Position numbers and translations under genes: made by a program
Assembly: GCA_023052935.1 (NCBI GenBank)
Contig: CM041293.1
Coordinates: 168,227,341 to 168,291,340 of the forward strand
Source: Piezodorus guildinii
Taxonomy: Eukaryota > Arthropoda > Insecta > Hemiptera > Pentatomidae
Direction of reading: 5' to 3'
Length of the DNA stretch: 64,000 bases
The notes under the pieces: model-generated
Seen by the model: the letters and a program-made list of their open reading frames with translations, nothing else
What the model was told of the DNA's origin: nothing
Database searches by the model: none
Part shown: one piece after another, positions 32,246-44,449 of the stretch
Numbering within the stretch: the stretch's first letter is position 1
How the letters are laid out: each line of letters starts with the position of its first letter

Positions 32246-33114
32246 TAAGAAGGAGTGTTAGTTTAATGACCTAAAACCCGAATTATTTGAAACAAAATTA
32301 TATATGTATATATATAGGCAATTCATACATTTTATTAAGCATAAAACCTAAATCAAGCCGATTTCAATTCAATTACTGTGCTTCATGCTATCAATTTGTA
32401 CTTTGCTGCCCGTTTTTTTCAAACAGTTAAGAATATTGTTAAGTTTTTGAAAAATACTTTAGAAAAACAAGACATCGAATCAGATACTGTCATCAACCAT
32501 ATAAATGTAAGCTGCTATATTTGATTTCAGTCACACCGTACAATACTTTTGAATAACTATTAAAACACTTCCAAACCGTTCCTTAACATATTAAAATATG
32601 TTAAACTTTAAAAAATATAACAGAAGGCATAAGACTTAAATGCTTAGGTAAACAAGCTTAGCCTATAGGTAAAAGAGTTCCAACGGTGAAGTCTCAGTAT
32701 TATGCAGTCCTGGAGAAGATTACAGTCCAGTCTCCTATTGTTAAACAAGTTCTTTTGTTTCACTTTCTTTTTTTTATTGTGACTGACTTTCTTCTCATTG
32801 TTTCCTTGTAGCGTTTATTTTTTTTTTCTCTCTTTAATCATGAGAGTGCTACTGAGAGAAATGCACTTACATTTTTTTTTAATATATATTTCTCCTTTCT
32901 TTCAGCTTCAAAATAACAATTGAAAGGAAGCAGTATGATTTGAAAACGGAAATATTTAAAATTGACCCTCATAATGTGTATTAAAATGTTTTGCATTTTT
33001 TTTTTTCCGATGTTGTATGTTAATTTGTCAATATTGCAACGATTGCACATTTTTTATAAGAAAGTACGGAAACAATAATTATAAACTAATAAAATTATTT
33101 GGTTAATTTGTACT
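32246..33114. other. AT-rich intergenic DNA
   Basis: No gene recognised; T-rich runs occur at 32,768-32,828 and 32,870-33,005. Confidence 0.55.
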
Positions 33115-33388
33115 AGGCAGCAGCGGGGTCTAATGGGTAGAGCGCTAGTCTACTGTGTTCCGGGTTCGAATCCCGGCTGTGGCGGAATATTATTGATTCT
33201 GTTATTTTAGCTGGAGAACGATCCTGGGGTATAGAGGCCCTCCTGGGGCACACCCGTCCTTAATCAAGTGGTTACCCAAATATGGGGAAAAACCCGGCGG
33301 CTGAGCGTGATCTCATTACACGGTCGTTGGCCTAGAACCAGTACGAAAACTCTTGATGGTTTGTAGTGGTACAGGTTTTTTTTTTTTG
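33115..33388 (+). repeat. tRNA-derived SINE, family S2 copy with intact head
   Basis: tRNA-like head with A-box-like 'taatgggtagagcgctag' and perfect B-box 'gggttcgaatcccgg'. The body ('gaggccctcctggggcacac', 'cggctgagcgtgatc', 'ttggcctagaaccagtacga') is shared with 40,432 and 6,087(-). It ends 'acagg' plus about 12 T. Confidence 0.92.
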
Positions 33389-33635
33389 GTTTTTTTAAAT
33401 TTTTAAAAGTTTTCAAAATTAAATATATTTCACTTTGAACCTATTTAATATTATATTTCATATTGATATAGCGATTTTAATCAAAATCATTAGAGCCGTT
33501 GATAAGCCGTATAACGTTTGGCATTAACTTCTACTTTGGAAAATAAAACCGCACCTGCCTTCTACTTATTTTCTAATTCTCCAATAAGATAGGTTCTTCT
33601 GTATTTTCATTTATTCTCCCATTTCTCCCTTATTT
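33389..33635. other. AT-rich spacer
   Basis: Nothing firm; 33,440-33,500 faintly resembles the 'gcgattttaatcaaaatc' part of family A. Confidence 0.4.
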
Positions 33636-34380
33636 CTTCAAAAGGCGGACGTGCCACAAGGTAGCGTATTAAGCCCTGTTCTCTACTCTGTTTATATTTC
33701 CGATGTTCCTGAGCACCCTTGTATCACCATCTGTAACTTTACTGACGGTTCAGCACTTCTATCTTCTCACAGAGATTCTACTATAGCATCTATTTCCTTG
33801 TAAAATCATATATTTGACCGAGAAAAGTGCTTACAGAAAATAAAAATCAATGCTTCCGAATCGAGCCGCTACATGTCAAGGGTGAACATCGACAACGATG
33901 CAGTACTTTCAAAAATTTACGTACGATACCTCAAAATATAGTTAAAAATAAACACTGACATGGAGCATGCATACCAAATAAACCCGACAAGAACTAACAA
34001 GACGTTACAAACAACATTCACACCTTTTGTACCAAATTTACGAAACAAACGACTAATATACGCTTCTCTACTGAGACCGATCCGGACATATGGAGCAGAA
34101 CTTCGGGGTTCTGCAAAACACGTAAACACAAACAACCTAATCCAACATTTTACGAATTTTCTTTTTACGGTATGTTGCGAATCACACGATACACAATGAT
34201 GCAAATATTCCAACAGTTAATTCTTACATTCACGACAAATACATCACGTTTTATGTAATGAAACATATCCACCCAAATTCACTCCTTTCTTCACTTTCTT
34301 TCACCTTGTTTCCAGGCCAACCGCAAAGAAGATCGCCGTGAGATGTTTACGGAAACATTCTTCTTACTTCATAGATCAAA
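33636..34380 (+). pseudogene. Jockey-like ORF2 RT fragment
   Basis: From 33,650 it reads ADVPQGSVLSPVLYSVYISD and then ICNFTDGSALLSSHR, where the catalytic FADD motif is changed to FTDG. After frameshifts, 33,985-34,195 gives LRNKRLIYASLLRPIRTYGA followed by GSAKHVNTN, the KLLIYK.IL.PIWTYG block of Jockey-like LINEs. The 'ggccaaccgcaaagaagatc' near 34,317 corresponds to the RLKRRWP ending. Degenerate and inactive. Confidence 0.8.
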
Positions 34381-34528
34381 TAATATTTCAATAGTGATTT
34401 TCAAAAGAAACTATATCTACTCCAGGAAATTGAACATGAAACACCAAAATATCTGAGTAATCTATTATTCAACTAATTAATTTAATTATTTTATTTTTGG
34501 AGTCAAAAATTGATTTCCTAATATATTA

Positions 34529-34883
34529 TTGGGTTGTTTCACATGAAATTTCCGTTTTTATAGTTTCTGAAATACATGAAGGATTTGCATGCCTCTGTTG
34601 TTTCCTTCCGAATGTTTACATATTTAAAGTAAACAGTTACTAATTCTCTACCTTTGTATTATAAACATTAGCTTTCCAATCAATTACCCACTTTTTAGTA
34701 TACCTCCAAATATGAACAAACGCGATTTTCGAGTTATATTTTTGAACGAGTTGAAACTCGGCCATTCAGCAGCTGAGGACGCTAGAAATATTTTCAAGGC
34801 ATTTGGGGAAGGGAGTGTTAATGAACGGACCATTCGCCGTCGGTTTGCTAAGTTTTCAGCTGGGGATACCGACTTCGAAAACA
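34529..34883 (+). mobile_element. mariner-like element, family Mar-A copy 4, 3'-truncated
   Basis: The 5' inverted repeat is intact (TTGGGTTGTTTCACATGAAA at 34,529, preceded by TA), followed by the family's 5' UTR and coding start. Similarity stops at about 34,883, so the 3' half and right end are lost. Confidence 0.88.
34712..34883 (+). pseudogene. mariner transposase N-terminal fragment
   Basis: It reads MNKRDFRVIFLNELKLGHSA through VNERTIRRRFAKFSAGDTDF, the first helix-turn-helix of the DNA-binding domain. Three residues after the Met are missing relative to copy 2. No catalytic part remains; the frame runs into unrelated sequence and stops at 34,939. Confidence 0.85.
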
Positions 34884-35439
34884 TACCGCTGTGTTTCCAT
34901 TCACCCCGCACTCCAGAAAATGTGGATGCCATAAAATAAAAAATCTGTTGCAAAGAAAGTGTTGCAAATAATATATTGAGCAAGGAATTTCATGCAAGAA
35001 GACTACGTTAAGAACCGTAAACAGATACTTTTTTTTTCTTACTCATTTATTGTTGAAAACTTCAGTAACATAGAAAACAATGATGCAAAAGCAAATTAGT
35101 GCAACAGTACAGGCCTAATCCAAACTTACATTGTGAGATCACGTGTAGTAGAGTGGATAGCAAACAGATACTATTTTTTTTTTTTTTTTCATACCCTCTA
35201 GTTTTTTTTTACACAAAATACAATACAAATATGATATGTACACATGTCATAGATATTTGTCCTTCTATTACCCGAAGGTATTCTAAGGAGGATTTCTTTA
35301 TGCGCTGCATGCACTATTAACATTTCAAGGGCTTCTATGTCTTTATGTATCAATTACGAAATGGGAGGGACCATTCTTCAAGGTTATGGCAATAAATTGA
35401 GTTCAGACATAGCCCCAACTCCTTCCCTCGGCGACAACG
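34884..35439. other. intergenic DNA with T-runs
   Basis: Nothing recognised. The phrase 'aacagatact' followed by a T-run recurs at 35,019 and 35,162, suggesting a small local duplication. Confidence 0.5.
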
Positions 35440-36065
35440 TGAACGAGAGGTAGTGATCCTTGCCACCTCCCAGGCTTGGGTGGTGGGGTGATATCAGAAA
35501 ACAATGGATTAACACAGGCCTTCAGCACATCAAAGAATTTGAGCCAAGCCATCAAAGCCTGATATATTCAGGCACTGTTGGCAATACTAACTCCTGGTGT
35601 AGGATATGGTTTTTGGACCTCTGTGAGTTGGTACCTCTGACAATCCGCCGAAGGATGGAGTTCTGGAACGTCTGTAATTTTTTGAGAGTGGACTTGAACA
35701 GATGCCGCATCAAGGGCGCACCATGGAGCATAGTCGGACGTATTATAGCCTTGTAGATCTATAGTTTCAGCTTCAGTGACAGCTGAGGTGACGTGAGTAG
35801 ATGATTAAGCCTATAGCCCTTTCTCCTGGCCAGTTTGAGTCGTTTCCGGACGTGACTAGAGAAGGTGAGGTGCCTATCTAAGTGACGCCCAGGTGCTTCC
35901 AGTCATCAGGGAAGTATGAGATCCGCATGCAGCAGTTAAAAATATTTAATAGGAAGGCTTTACCCCTCCTAAGTAGCATCTTCAACAGTACATACGGAAT
36001 GTCATGCAGTCCCGAAGCCTTGTTACCCTTAGTGCGTCGTAGTATCGACTCAAGCTGTACAACAT
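35440..36065 (-). pseudogene. LINE reverse transcriptase C-terminal fragment
   Basis: The minus strand gives AIIRPTMLHGAPLMRHLFKS and then LQTFQNSILRRIVRGTNSQ, the block in which Jockey/CR1-type LINEs have YK.IIRP...YG.P.....LQ.FQN..LR.I. Stops and frame changes interrupt it. The same layout is seen at 45,546-45,791. The clade is not resolved. Confidence 0.72.
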
Positions 36066-36917
36066 AAACAGATACTAAAAAAGATAAATAGATAATAGTT
36101 TCATACTTACACGTAAAGTTTGTGGGAGGTAAATATTTTGTAGAAACTAGTACAATTTTTTCACAGGTTTAACTGATTAGTCTGAAGTACCATCAACAAA
36201 CCAAAACCATATAATCGGATTATTTACAGAGAGGCCAACCAATAACAACAACATTAATTCCTATACGGTAAAGTAAGTGGCTTTCAGGCAAATTTGAAAT
36301 AATATTGAATTTTTGTTCCCATTCACCCCATTTTACCGTTATTATTATAATTATTATTGATTAATCGCAATAATTTACATTCCCAATCATTTATATGTAA
36401 CTAAAAGCAAAAGTCTATTTTTCTTGAATAGTTAGTACGTTTTTGATATTTCTATAATTAAGGAATACATAACTCCAGCGGGTGGGGCCCTAGACAAACG
36501 GGCCTAAATAGACGATAGATCTCTATAGGTTTAGTATTAACACGAAGACCGCTCGTTATAGGGCGCAGGCTTGGTCTCATTAGGGTTCAAATTGGCGGTT
36601 AACGATGGTTCAGCAATTACGAAGCACCCTCCTTAATGAATATCTCGTCTTAGGCTCAGGCAACGGCCAAGGCTTCTATACTCCATTCTGGTCAAGTGGA
36701 GGGCGAAGGATTCAATTCAGATTAGAAAATAGCCAACTCCTCAAATAAATACTTTATTATTTATCTACCACTTAAAAAATAAAAATAAAAATGAAGTTGT
36801 TAAAATCCAATCGACGTAAAAATGTAAGGAAAATGGATACCTAAAAAAACATTCAAAGAAATTAATTTGGAATCGTAATTCCTTTGGCTCTCGGTAATCT
36901 TAAATAATCAAGGTAAT
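36066..36917. other. unassigned, GC-richer patch at 36,480-36,740
   Basis: Mostly AT-rich. The patch holds 'gggtggggccctagac' and 'cgggcctaaatagacg', with no recognisable coding sequence or second copy. Confidence 0.4.
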
Positions 36918-37222
36918 AGGGAAGCCCGTGAATGAATAACTGAAGTGCTAGTCTCCCACGCTAAAGGTCGTGAGTTCGAATCCCAGTCCCGGAGAGACTT
37001 TTTCAAGCATATAATTATAAGGGATTCACTCACAGCCTCTCCCCCGGGATATGTGAGACCCGTCAGCCAAATGGTGGTCACTAACAAAATTAGGCGTTCA
37101 TCACTCCATAACCACTACCATATCTATAAAATAAATCGAGAAACGTGATTGTAATCTATCAGGAGATTTTATAGTTTGTATAGCAGACCTGAATGCCAAA
37201 CTCGATCAAAAGCAAAAAAAAA
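36918..37222 (+). repeat. tRNA-derived SINE, family S1 copy 3
   Basis: B-box 'gagttcgaatccc', body 'gattcactcacagcctctcc' and 'gtggtcactaacaaaattag', and A-rich end at about 37,222. The A-box half of the head is mutated. Confidence 0.88.
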
Positions 37223-37480
37223 CATGAACTACGAAATTTTAAAATTTCTTTATTTATGAAGCTATAATTAGATAACGTTAATTATCAGTATTATGATTCC
37301 GATGAAACACTTTGTGATGCCTAGGCTTTAGTAACAATATAAAAACCTTTTATTAAGGTGTATATGAATTGGAGGTTAATAATTATAACCTTTTAAAGCT
37401 AATTAAAATGACAGGAATACCAATCTCTACTAAAATCATATCAAGAGGCAGGCCAAAAAAGCGATTAATTAGAAAAATAA
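37223..37480. other. AT-rich spacer
   Basis: Nothing recognised. Confidence 0.5.
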
Positions 37481-37647
37481 ATTATAGGTGGAATAATCAG
37501 GAATCAGTCATTTTTTGAATTTTTTTAAATTTTGCCAACGTTTCGGCTCAGTAATGCCCTGATGATGTCTCACAAGCTTGAGCCGAAACGTTGGAAAAAT
37601 TAAAAAATTTCAAAAAATGACTGATTCCTGATTATTCCACCTATAAT
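37481..37647. repeat. 167-bp hairpin with hammerhead-like core at its tip
   Basis: Two arms of about 70 bp ('attataggtggaataatcag' and its complement at 37,628-37,647) face each other around a loop of about 28 bp. The right half contains CTGATGATGTCTCACAAGC then TTGAGCCGAAACGTTGG, with CUGAUGA and GAAAC in hammerhead order. The left arm carries the mirrored 'ccaacgtttcggctca'. It looks like two Penelope-type termini fused head to head. Confidence 0.85.
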
Positions 37648-38674
37648 AGCTTCTACAGTCGACTATACATCGTCAATAGAAAATAAAATATTTCATTAAG
37701 AGAAATTGGAATAATTTTTCATAAATATGAATACACATCGTTTCGCAGACAAAATGTATCTAATTTTCTTTATAATAAAATAAAAAAATTAAAATGTGTA
37801 AAATTCAGAATATTTTAATACATTCAATTTATAAAATTTTGTTAAGTAATTAAAATCACACTAGACCAACGGATTGAATTTTCTGAAAATAAAAAATCAA
37901 TACTAATACTTTATACTAAAATTACAATAAAATTTACTCACAGAAGTCATTCCCAATTATAAGTATTGTAATTAACCATGCTCTTTTACCTGAAACAAAA
38001 ATCACAAAGGTGAGAAAAAAAGGTTTTAACTATAAAAAAAAATTAAATATAAATGAATATCATAAGACTAGTAGCTATAAACAATCTCATTTGTCAACAT
38101 TTTACCTGCAATACATATTTATTCGAATCGAAAAATTGTTGCAATTACTAAATATCAAACAGATTTATAAATTTATCCAAAAAAAATAAAATGTTTAAGA
38201 GTATATAATTTTTTTTTTTTTTCGGAAAGCTAAACAAGTAAAAATAATGTTTCAGCTTCCAGAAAATATTGTATATAATCCAGTACTTGGAATGCAGAAC
38301 CACGTTCCGTAGCAGTAATATTTGTTTAAACCTCTCTCTCTCTCTTTTCCTTACACATCGTGGAGTTCTAAAACAAGGACGAATCCAACGATTCACTACT
38401 TTTCAGAAGAGAATACTTTATCTGAACATTTTAAATGTTAAATTCGCCGTCCTTAAATCGGATGATATACTGAAGAAAGTTAGAATTTAAACATTTTCTG
38501 TTATTGCATATCAGTTACTATTTAGGTAATGAAATGAAAACGAAGGACATCTGAAAATAACTAATATTATTAATTCGTTCTTCTTTAATTAAGTTTAAGA
38601 TAAACCCAATGATGATAATAATAATAATAATTTTACTTATTTGTCTTTAGTTACTCCGTTGTCTTTAATTACTC
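37648..38674. other. AT-rich intergenic DNA
   Basis: No gene recognised; a short (CT)n run at 38,332-38,345. Confidence 0.55.
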
Positions 38675-39530
38675 CGAGAGATTTGAGGTGCGATCGGGTT
38701 TGAAACAGGGTGACTCCCTTTCACCTGTGTTATTTAATATAGCTTTAGAATATGTCATAGAAAAGGTGATGTGTACCGAGAAAGGCTTAAATATGGGTGA
38801 CAAGATTCCGGTTTTGGGGTATGCCGATGATCTGGTACTGCTAGGTGAAGACACGGAAACCATACAACTAAATACAAGTGTGTAAATAAAAACCGGTAAA
38901 GAAATAGGACTCGAATTAAATACCGATAAGACGAAGTATATGATTAGTACCAGAAACGGTGTCGATCTTGGGGATATTGATGTATCAGGTCATACTTTTG
39001 AACACGTAGAGAAATTCAAGTATTTAGGTTCAATTATATCTAGAAAAAATGAAATCCAGGAAGAAATAAAGTCCCGGTTAAAGGTGGGAAATGCGTGTTT
39101 ATTCAGTTGCTAAGTTACTTAGTTCGCGGCTTCTATCTAAAAACATAAAGATTATGAATTTATAAAACTATTATTCTTCCAACGGTTCTTTACGGATGTG
39201 AAACGTGGCCGCTTACTTTGAAGGATGAACAACGGCTTAAGGTTTTCGAAAATAAGGTATTGCGTAAAATATATAGAGAGATGAGGCCACTGGGGAGTTT
39301 AGAAGGTTGCACAACGCGGAATTGCGGAACTTGCATCCTATGAATATAATTGAGCTGATTGCATCGCGGAGACTCAAATGGGCGAGTAAAGTCGTTGGGC
39401 TCGATGACGAGCGGATTCCGAGAAAGTTGGTATTTGCTGATCCGACTGGTAGGCGTCCGAAAGGTAGGCCGAAGCGGAGATGGGAGGATTGCGTTAAGGC
39501 TGATCTCGGGAGCTTATTATTTGTCTTTAG
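38675..39530 (+). mobile_element. RTE-like LINE fragment
   Basis: A RT palm-to-C-terminus fragment lacking both ends. A second copy lies on the minus strand at 59,820-60,690. No tail or duplication was identified. Confidence 0.8.
38680..39510 (+). pseudogene. RTE-like reverse transcriptase
   Basis: It reads GLKQGDSLSPVLFNIALEYV, then VLGYADDLVLLGED (catalytic YADD, about 38,815-38,850), then 'LNTDKTKYMI' and 'FKYLGSIIS' in following frames. A further frame at 39,307-39,510 gives ELIASRRLKWASKVVGLDDE followed by GRPKGRPKRRWEDCVKADL, a common ending of RTE-type and related LINE ORFs. An in-frame stop at 38,883 and several shifts break it. Confidence 0.82.
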
Positions 39531-39896
39531 AGCAATCCCCATACAAATAGAGCTGGCTGGCACAGCACAATTAATAAATTTATCACCAGCTTTATCATCA
39601 ACTTTATAAATATACATTATTAATTACAATTTAAATAAATATTTAAAACAAAAACAACAAAAAACATATACAGCAATAAGCATAAAGGTGCTGCTATCTT
39701 TATGATTAATTTCATACAACATATACATAAATTAAATATAAGAATATCAATAAATAATGTAAAAATAATAGTACTAAAGCAAATATTTAATCCCTACAAA
39801 ATACTAACAAGTCCGAAACCTTTAAGAGAGATTAACATTCTGAGAAGAAAGATGTTGAAATCTTATTTTAAGATTTTCTGTGACAAAAATAAATAA

Positions 39897-40135
39897 TTAT
39901 TTCAGGTCTATTACGTGGGGTTCCGCAAGAATTTCATAAAAGCCATCGATACTAACATCATTTAATAAGGGCATGAAACGGGTTCTATTTTCATGGTATG
40001 CGGGACATCGAGCAAAAAAATGGAAACAATCTTCCAATGCGTCTCCATCACAAACTGGGCACGGCTTCTGGTCCAGACTATACTTCTGCGGCCGACACTA
40101 AGGAAATGGCGTACTTTTCCAACAGTCTGATCTAG
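39897..40135 (-). pseudogene. LINE ORF2 C-terminal zinc knuckle
   Basis: The minus strand reads KPCPVCDGDALEDCFHFFAR followed by CPAYHENRTRF, a CPxC...H...C pattern equivalent to that of the R1-like LINE at 5,638-5,691. The frame stays open for about 60 codons and then ends. It is the only part of this LINE recognised here; R1/LOA-type affinity is likely but not certain. Confidence 0.75.
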
Positions 40136-40431
40136 GCTAAAGTCCTAACATACGCTATATTACATCCTAACCTAAATAACTTTGCGGAAGAACGGTGTCA
40201 GCAAAGACCTTACTGTACCACGGGCTATAGGTCGACTCATTATCATATAGCAGTAGCCTTCCAAAATAGACCCAATGATGAATAATATACATTAATATTT
40301 TAATGAAAGCCTTAGGCTCACTTACTCTTCTAAGCCTCCAAAGTACGTATAAATAAGTATCTATAAATAAACTCTTATTTTTAAAAATAAATTTTCTTAA
40401 ACATTTATAATTATTTAATTTTGCCTAAGCT

Positions 40432-40687
40432 TAGGGAGCAGCGTGGTCTCAATTCAGGCGGTGGGCGAACCTATGGTATGGAGACCCTCCTGGGGCAGAC
40501 CCAGTCTCTATGAAGTGGGTACCCAATAAAATTGGGGGAGGGAGAGGACTTTACGGCTTAGGGTGATCAAGGCCTAATCACCTCATTGCACGGACTTTGG
40601 CCTAGAAACAGTACGAATCTCTATACGTACTGAGCCCAAGACCCTTCATAAGTTGTAGAACCACAGGTTTTTTTTTGTTTTTTTTTC
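40432..40687 (+). repeat. SINE family S2 copy, head deleted
   Basis: Matches 33,115 from 'gtatggagaccctcctgggg' to the oligo-T end. The B-box region of the tRNA-like head is missing. Confidence 0.85.
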
Positions 40688-41329
40688 TTTAAACTTAAAA
40701 CATCTTTTGTTTGAATGACACTCAAAAGTAGCCTATTGGATGAATCGGAACATAATAATTAATGTTAGGGAATCGGTTATTATAACGATTTGGTTTTGAT
40801 TCACATTTATACAGAACTGGTGTGGTGAGGCAATGTGAATGTGGGTCGGCTGTGTATATATTGCTTAATTTATGCAGTCAAACAATACGTTTAATCATAC
40901 TTCATGAGAATTGTTGTTACAATCAATTCAGACCTATTGAAATATCTTGTTTAAGATATTACCCAGACGATGGCCTCGAGGCCTGCTAATAAAATAAACA
41001 TTACAGCGTTACCTAAAAGAATGATTGAAGTGTTACCACTGAATAGCTTCTTCACAAAACTATTTCATGTCTATATTGGTAATTTTAGCCCTTTGTCTGT
41101 TGTATATTTTATATTATATATATATATAAATATAAAATCCCATCTACATCCCGCGAAAGGCCTTGGGCGCCTTAATCATATATTCTATATACAGTTGGAA
41201 AAACCAATAAAAAATATATTACCCAATATGATTAATATTTATTAGTTGACCGTGAATGAATGTGGGGTAGATGGTTGGGGTGGCGATAAAAAAACAACAA
41301 AAAAAACATTTAAAGTAGAAAAAAGTAAA
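40688..41329. other. AT-rich intergenic DNA
   Basis: Nothing recognised beyond a short TA run at 41,117-41,128. Confidence 0.5.
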
Positions 41330-41400
41330 AAAAACATTTTCATCCAACGTTTCGAACCACGGTGCGGGTCTATATCAGTGCGGAGAACATAATAATTGTA
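41330..41400 (-). repeat. Penelope-type terminal repeat fragment
   Basis: The minus strand reads 'cactgatatagacccgcac' then 'cgtggttcgaaacgttgg', a diverged relative of the hammerhead-like blocks at 23,931 and 25,517. Confidence 0.5.
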
Positions 41401-41739
41401 CCTCTGTCAGCGCCTGATAAATGTATGATCATGAAAAATTAACAGGATGCCAACAAAAAATAAAGAATGTGAAGTAGTAAGTTAAAGAGTGAAAAAAAAA
41501 CAAACAAAAAACAAGGTAGTATTATGAGATGGTGGAAAAAGTTAAAAAGTAGCGCACTTTGAAAAATCAATTTTTTTCTCGTGTAAATAATTAAATATGC
41601 ATTACATCAACATTTTTATAAAATACTATAATTTGGAATTGGATATAGAGGTAAAATTAAGATTAAGTAACAAAAAATAAATATTTGTTCAGAGAAAAAT
41701 GGTAAAGAAAAATCAACGAAAATTTATTTTACAAAAAAA

Positions 41740-42490
41740 AAAATGTTTTTCTTCGTTGAATTCAAGTTTCAATAACGAGTATTGCTTCCCCTTGCTTGAA
41801 TTATTGCCTGGAGCCATGTGCCATACTTCTAATAAGCTTTTCTACAACACCTTGATTTCCTCCCATGCTTGCACTAAAGAAGTTCTCAAGCTCCTGTAAG
41901 TTTTCAGGAGGATTAATTTTTCTTCCCACAAATCTACCAAGTTCATGGCATAGATTTTAAATAGGATTTCAGACAAGGCTACGAGCTGGCCATCTTAAAG
42001 TCTGAACTCGTGTATCATTGAGATATAGCTGAACAAAGTTTGCAGTGTGTAGTCGAGCATTGTCATGCGTAAAAATAAAATAGTCCAATAAATGGAGAAA
42101 AATGTATAAAATATAGTTCAAAGATCTCTGTTATGCGCAAATCTGCATTTAGGAAAGGTCTGTTTAAAGACATGGAGATCAATTTTCGCTTCCGGAGATT
42201 TCCCTATCCACACCATCACTGAACCACCTCCAAATTGAAATCTCCCAGCAATGTTACCTTCATAATAACGCTCAGCTGACCTTCGTTTAATCTGGAGAGT
42301 AAAATGAAAAATGTGTGCTCTCTAGCAAACTCTAGACGGACTCTCTAAAGATTTACAGTGATCTGTGAACCTGTGGCTATCCTCCTGGAATGAAAGCTCA
42401 TTTCAGCAAGTCTTCTTCTCACAGTTTCGGCTCTAATTGAAACATCGCGAACTACCCGTAGTCTTTGAGCAGTCTCAGAATCACTATAAA
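41740..42490 (-). pseudogene. Tc1-like transposase relic
   Basis: Minus-strand order: ETVRRRLAEMSFHSRRIATG (end of DNA-binding domain), VRLEFAREHTFF, FQFGGGSVMVWIGKSPEAKI, then HDNARLHTANFVQLYLNDTR (second catalytic Asp, about 42,061) and VQTLRWPARS, followed by NPI-stop-NLCHELGRFV. The third catalytic residue (the Glu of DD34E in NPIEHLW) is replaced by a stop. In active relatives the enzyme cuts and pastes at TA. Stops and shifts abound. Terminal repeats were not found. Confidence 0.88.
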
Positions 42491-42599
42491 AGGGATTTCA
42501 AAGAGTATGCATTTAAATAAACCGATCATCTCGTGGCAGTGTCGTTCTTTAACAAACTTTTATTGGAACATTAAGGAAACATCTAATTATTTATTATCA

Positions 42600-43440
42600 A
42601 TTTTTATTCTTCCGATTAACTAATTTTATTATATATTATTTTTTTTAAATAATATCGATACTTTTTTTTTTCTCTTTATATCTATATTCACGCCTCTCAG
42701 AATGTATCTGATAATCAGCAAATGTACTGTACAAATTGAGATCAGGCATGGTAGGCATGAAGAAGGAAAATGCCCAGCAGCACCCCTTCCACGGCTTTAT
42801 CTGAGGAGGTCCCTCATACAGCTTCTCTTTAGCCTTCATCTGACAGGCATTTCAGCTACTGACATGTCGTTAATCAGTCTATTGTCGTGTCCGTTAAGTT
42901 TACTGTGAAAAAGAGTATAGATTGTTCGTATATGTTGGTTGTTGTAAGTCCGTATGTAGGATTCTGTTGTTTACGTACCAAGGAGCTGTCGTTATCAGTC
43001 TTAAAATTTTGGATTGAAATGATTGTAGTTTTTGTATGTGAATCTTTTTTGCTGAAACAAAATCTGCGAAGCGTAAGTCCATATTGGATTAAGTAGGTAT
43101 GTATATGTAATTTTTAATTTTGAAGATTTGGATAAAAGTGAGTATAGTACTTTCAGTCGGTGGTTAAGAGTCTGTCTTTTCATCTTGACATGTGGGCCCC
43201 AAGTCATCCTTCGATCGAGTGTCAGTCCTAGGTAATGTACAGAGTTGGTCTGAGGAATTTGGTTGTTGTCGATAAAAATTGGTAGGCCTGTATTTTGTCG
43301 TAGTGTGAACGTTACGTGTTTTGATTTGTCGTGATTTAAATGAATTTTCCATAGAGTGTACCAATTTTGTAGTATCATTAAGTGATTTTGTGTAGTCAGG
43401 GAGGCCAATATAGGATCGTCGTTTGATAATATCGATACTA
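42600..43440 (-). pseudogene. Jockey-like LINE fragment: ORF2 thumb to 3' region
   Basis: The minus strand from 43,408 gives MILQNWYTLWKIHLNHDKSK, then SVHYLGLTLDRRMTWGPHVK, LNHRLKVLYSLLSKSSKLKI and NPIWTYASQI; another frame continues QSKILRLITTAPWYVN. It is a paralogue of 27,070-27,780. The 3' part includes 'gtgctgctgggca' on the minus strand near 42,775. Split by shifts and inactive. Confidence 0.87.
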
Positions 43441-44449
43441 ATTTTTATATTTGAGAGATTTTCTAGGAAAACTCCAAATATAAAAACAATGAGGTTATGA
43501 AAAGTATTTATAACTCAAAACCTTTATAACTTTATTTATATTAATTACTTATTATTTACTTCCCAAGAATTACTTCCAACTCTAGGATAGACAATAAAAT
43601 ATGTATTCGAATTACTACGAACAGTTCCTCCTTGTAACTTGTAAACAGCCGCCTCCCCTAGTTAATGGACTGTTAATCCTCTGTTCTCAATCCTCAAGAT
43701 ATCCTTTAGCTTCCATTCACAGCCTACATTTCTCTAGATAATTATTTCATTATTATTTGGTGATTTCCATCGACTCGAAAATTTAATTAATAAACCGAAT
43801 TATCAAATTTCTTAGTATAGTTACTTAATACATAAAAAAAATAAAATTTACTTTAAAATGGTAATTTGAAATATATTTTGAGGAGCTTATGTTTATTATA
43901 TTTTGAGTGGTACTAAGTAAAGTAGGTAACAGATTTTGCGGACTAAGTAGTCGATTAAGTTCATAACTCGGGAAACTTTTATCTTTCTTGGAGATTTCCA
44001 TATTAATAAGGACGATTCCACTAAGGGCAGGGAGAAGAGCCTCTATTAGTATGGAGATGAGTTGGAAACTGATTTCAGAAGGCTGCGGGATCCGCATTCA
44101 ATTGGCAGTTTTTAATGTCGCAAACCACTTAGTAAAAAGGTGGCCAGCCTGCAGGAAAATCAACATAAAGTTATCTTCATTAGCAAAAGCAAAATCACCA
44201 TATATTTAAAAATGATATCTCAATTAATATCACTGATTATTATGGACTATTACTTTATACGGAATAATCTGAAAGTACTTTTATAATTGTTACAGTTCCT
44301 TGTTTTTCAGTTTTCCTTAACTATTTAGTAAAGCAAAAAATTTCATTTCCATTTATTTATTGATATTTACAACTGTATTGACTAATACATCTATTAAATT
44401 AGCTGTTAGATAAAACACATGAAGAGAAACAGCCCATTGGCAGCACTCA
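43441..44449. other. intergenic DNA, nothing firm
   Basis: AT-rich. 43,980-44,170 is somewhat GC-richer, with a minus-strand frame of 90 codons lacking any recognised motif; it may be a LINE ORF1 scrap. Confidence 0.4.

Noticed and set aside
33115..33190. Possible tRNA gene
   Set aside because: The tRNA-like head continues into a SINE body shared with other copies, so it is a SINE promoter rather than a gene. The same holds for 3,131, 26,633 and 36,918.
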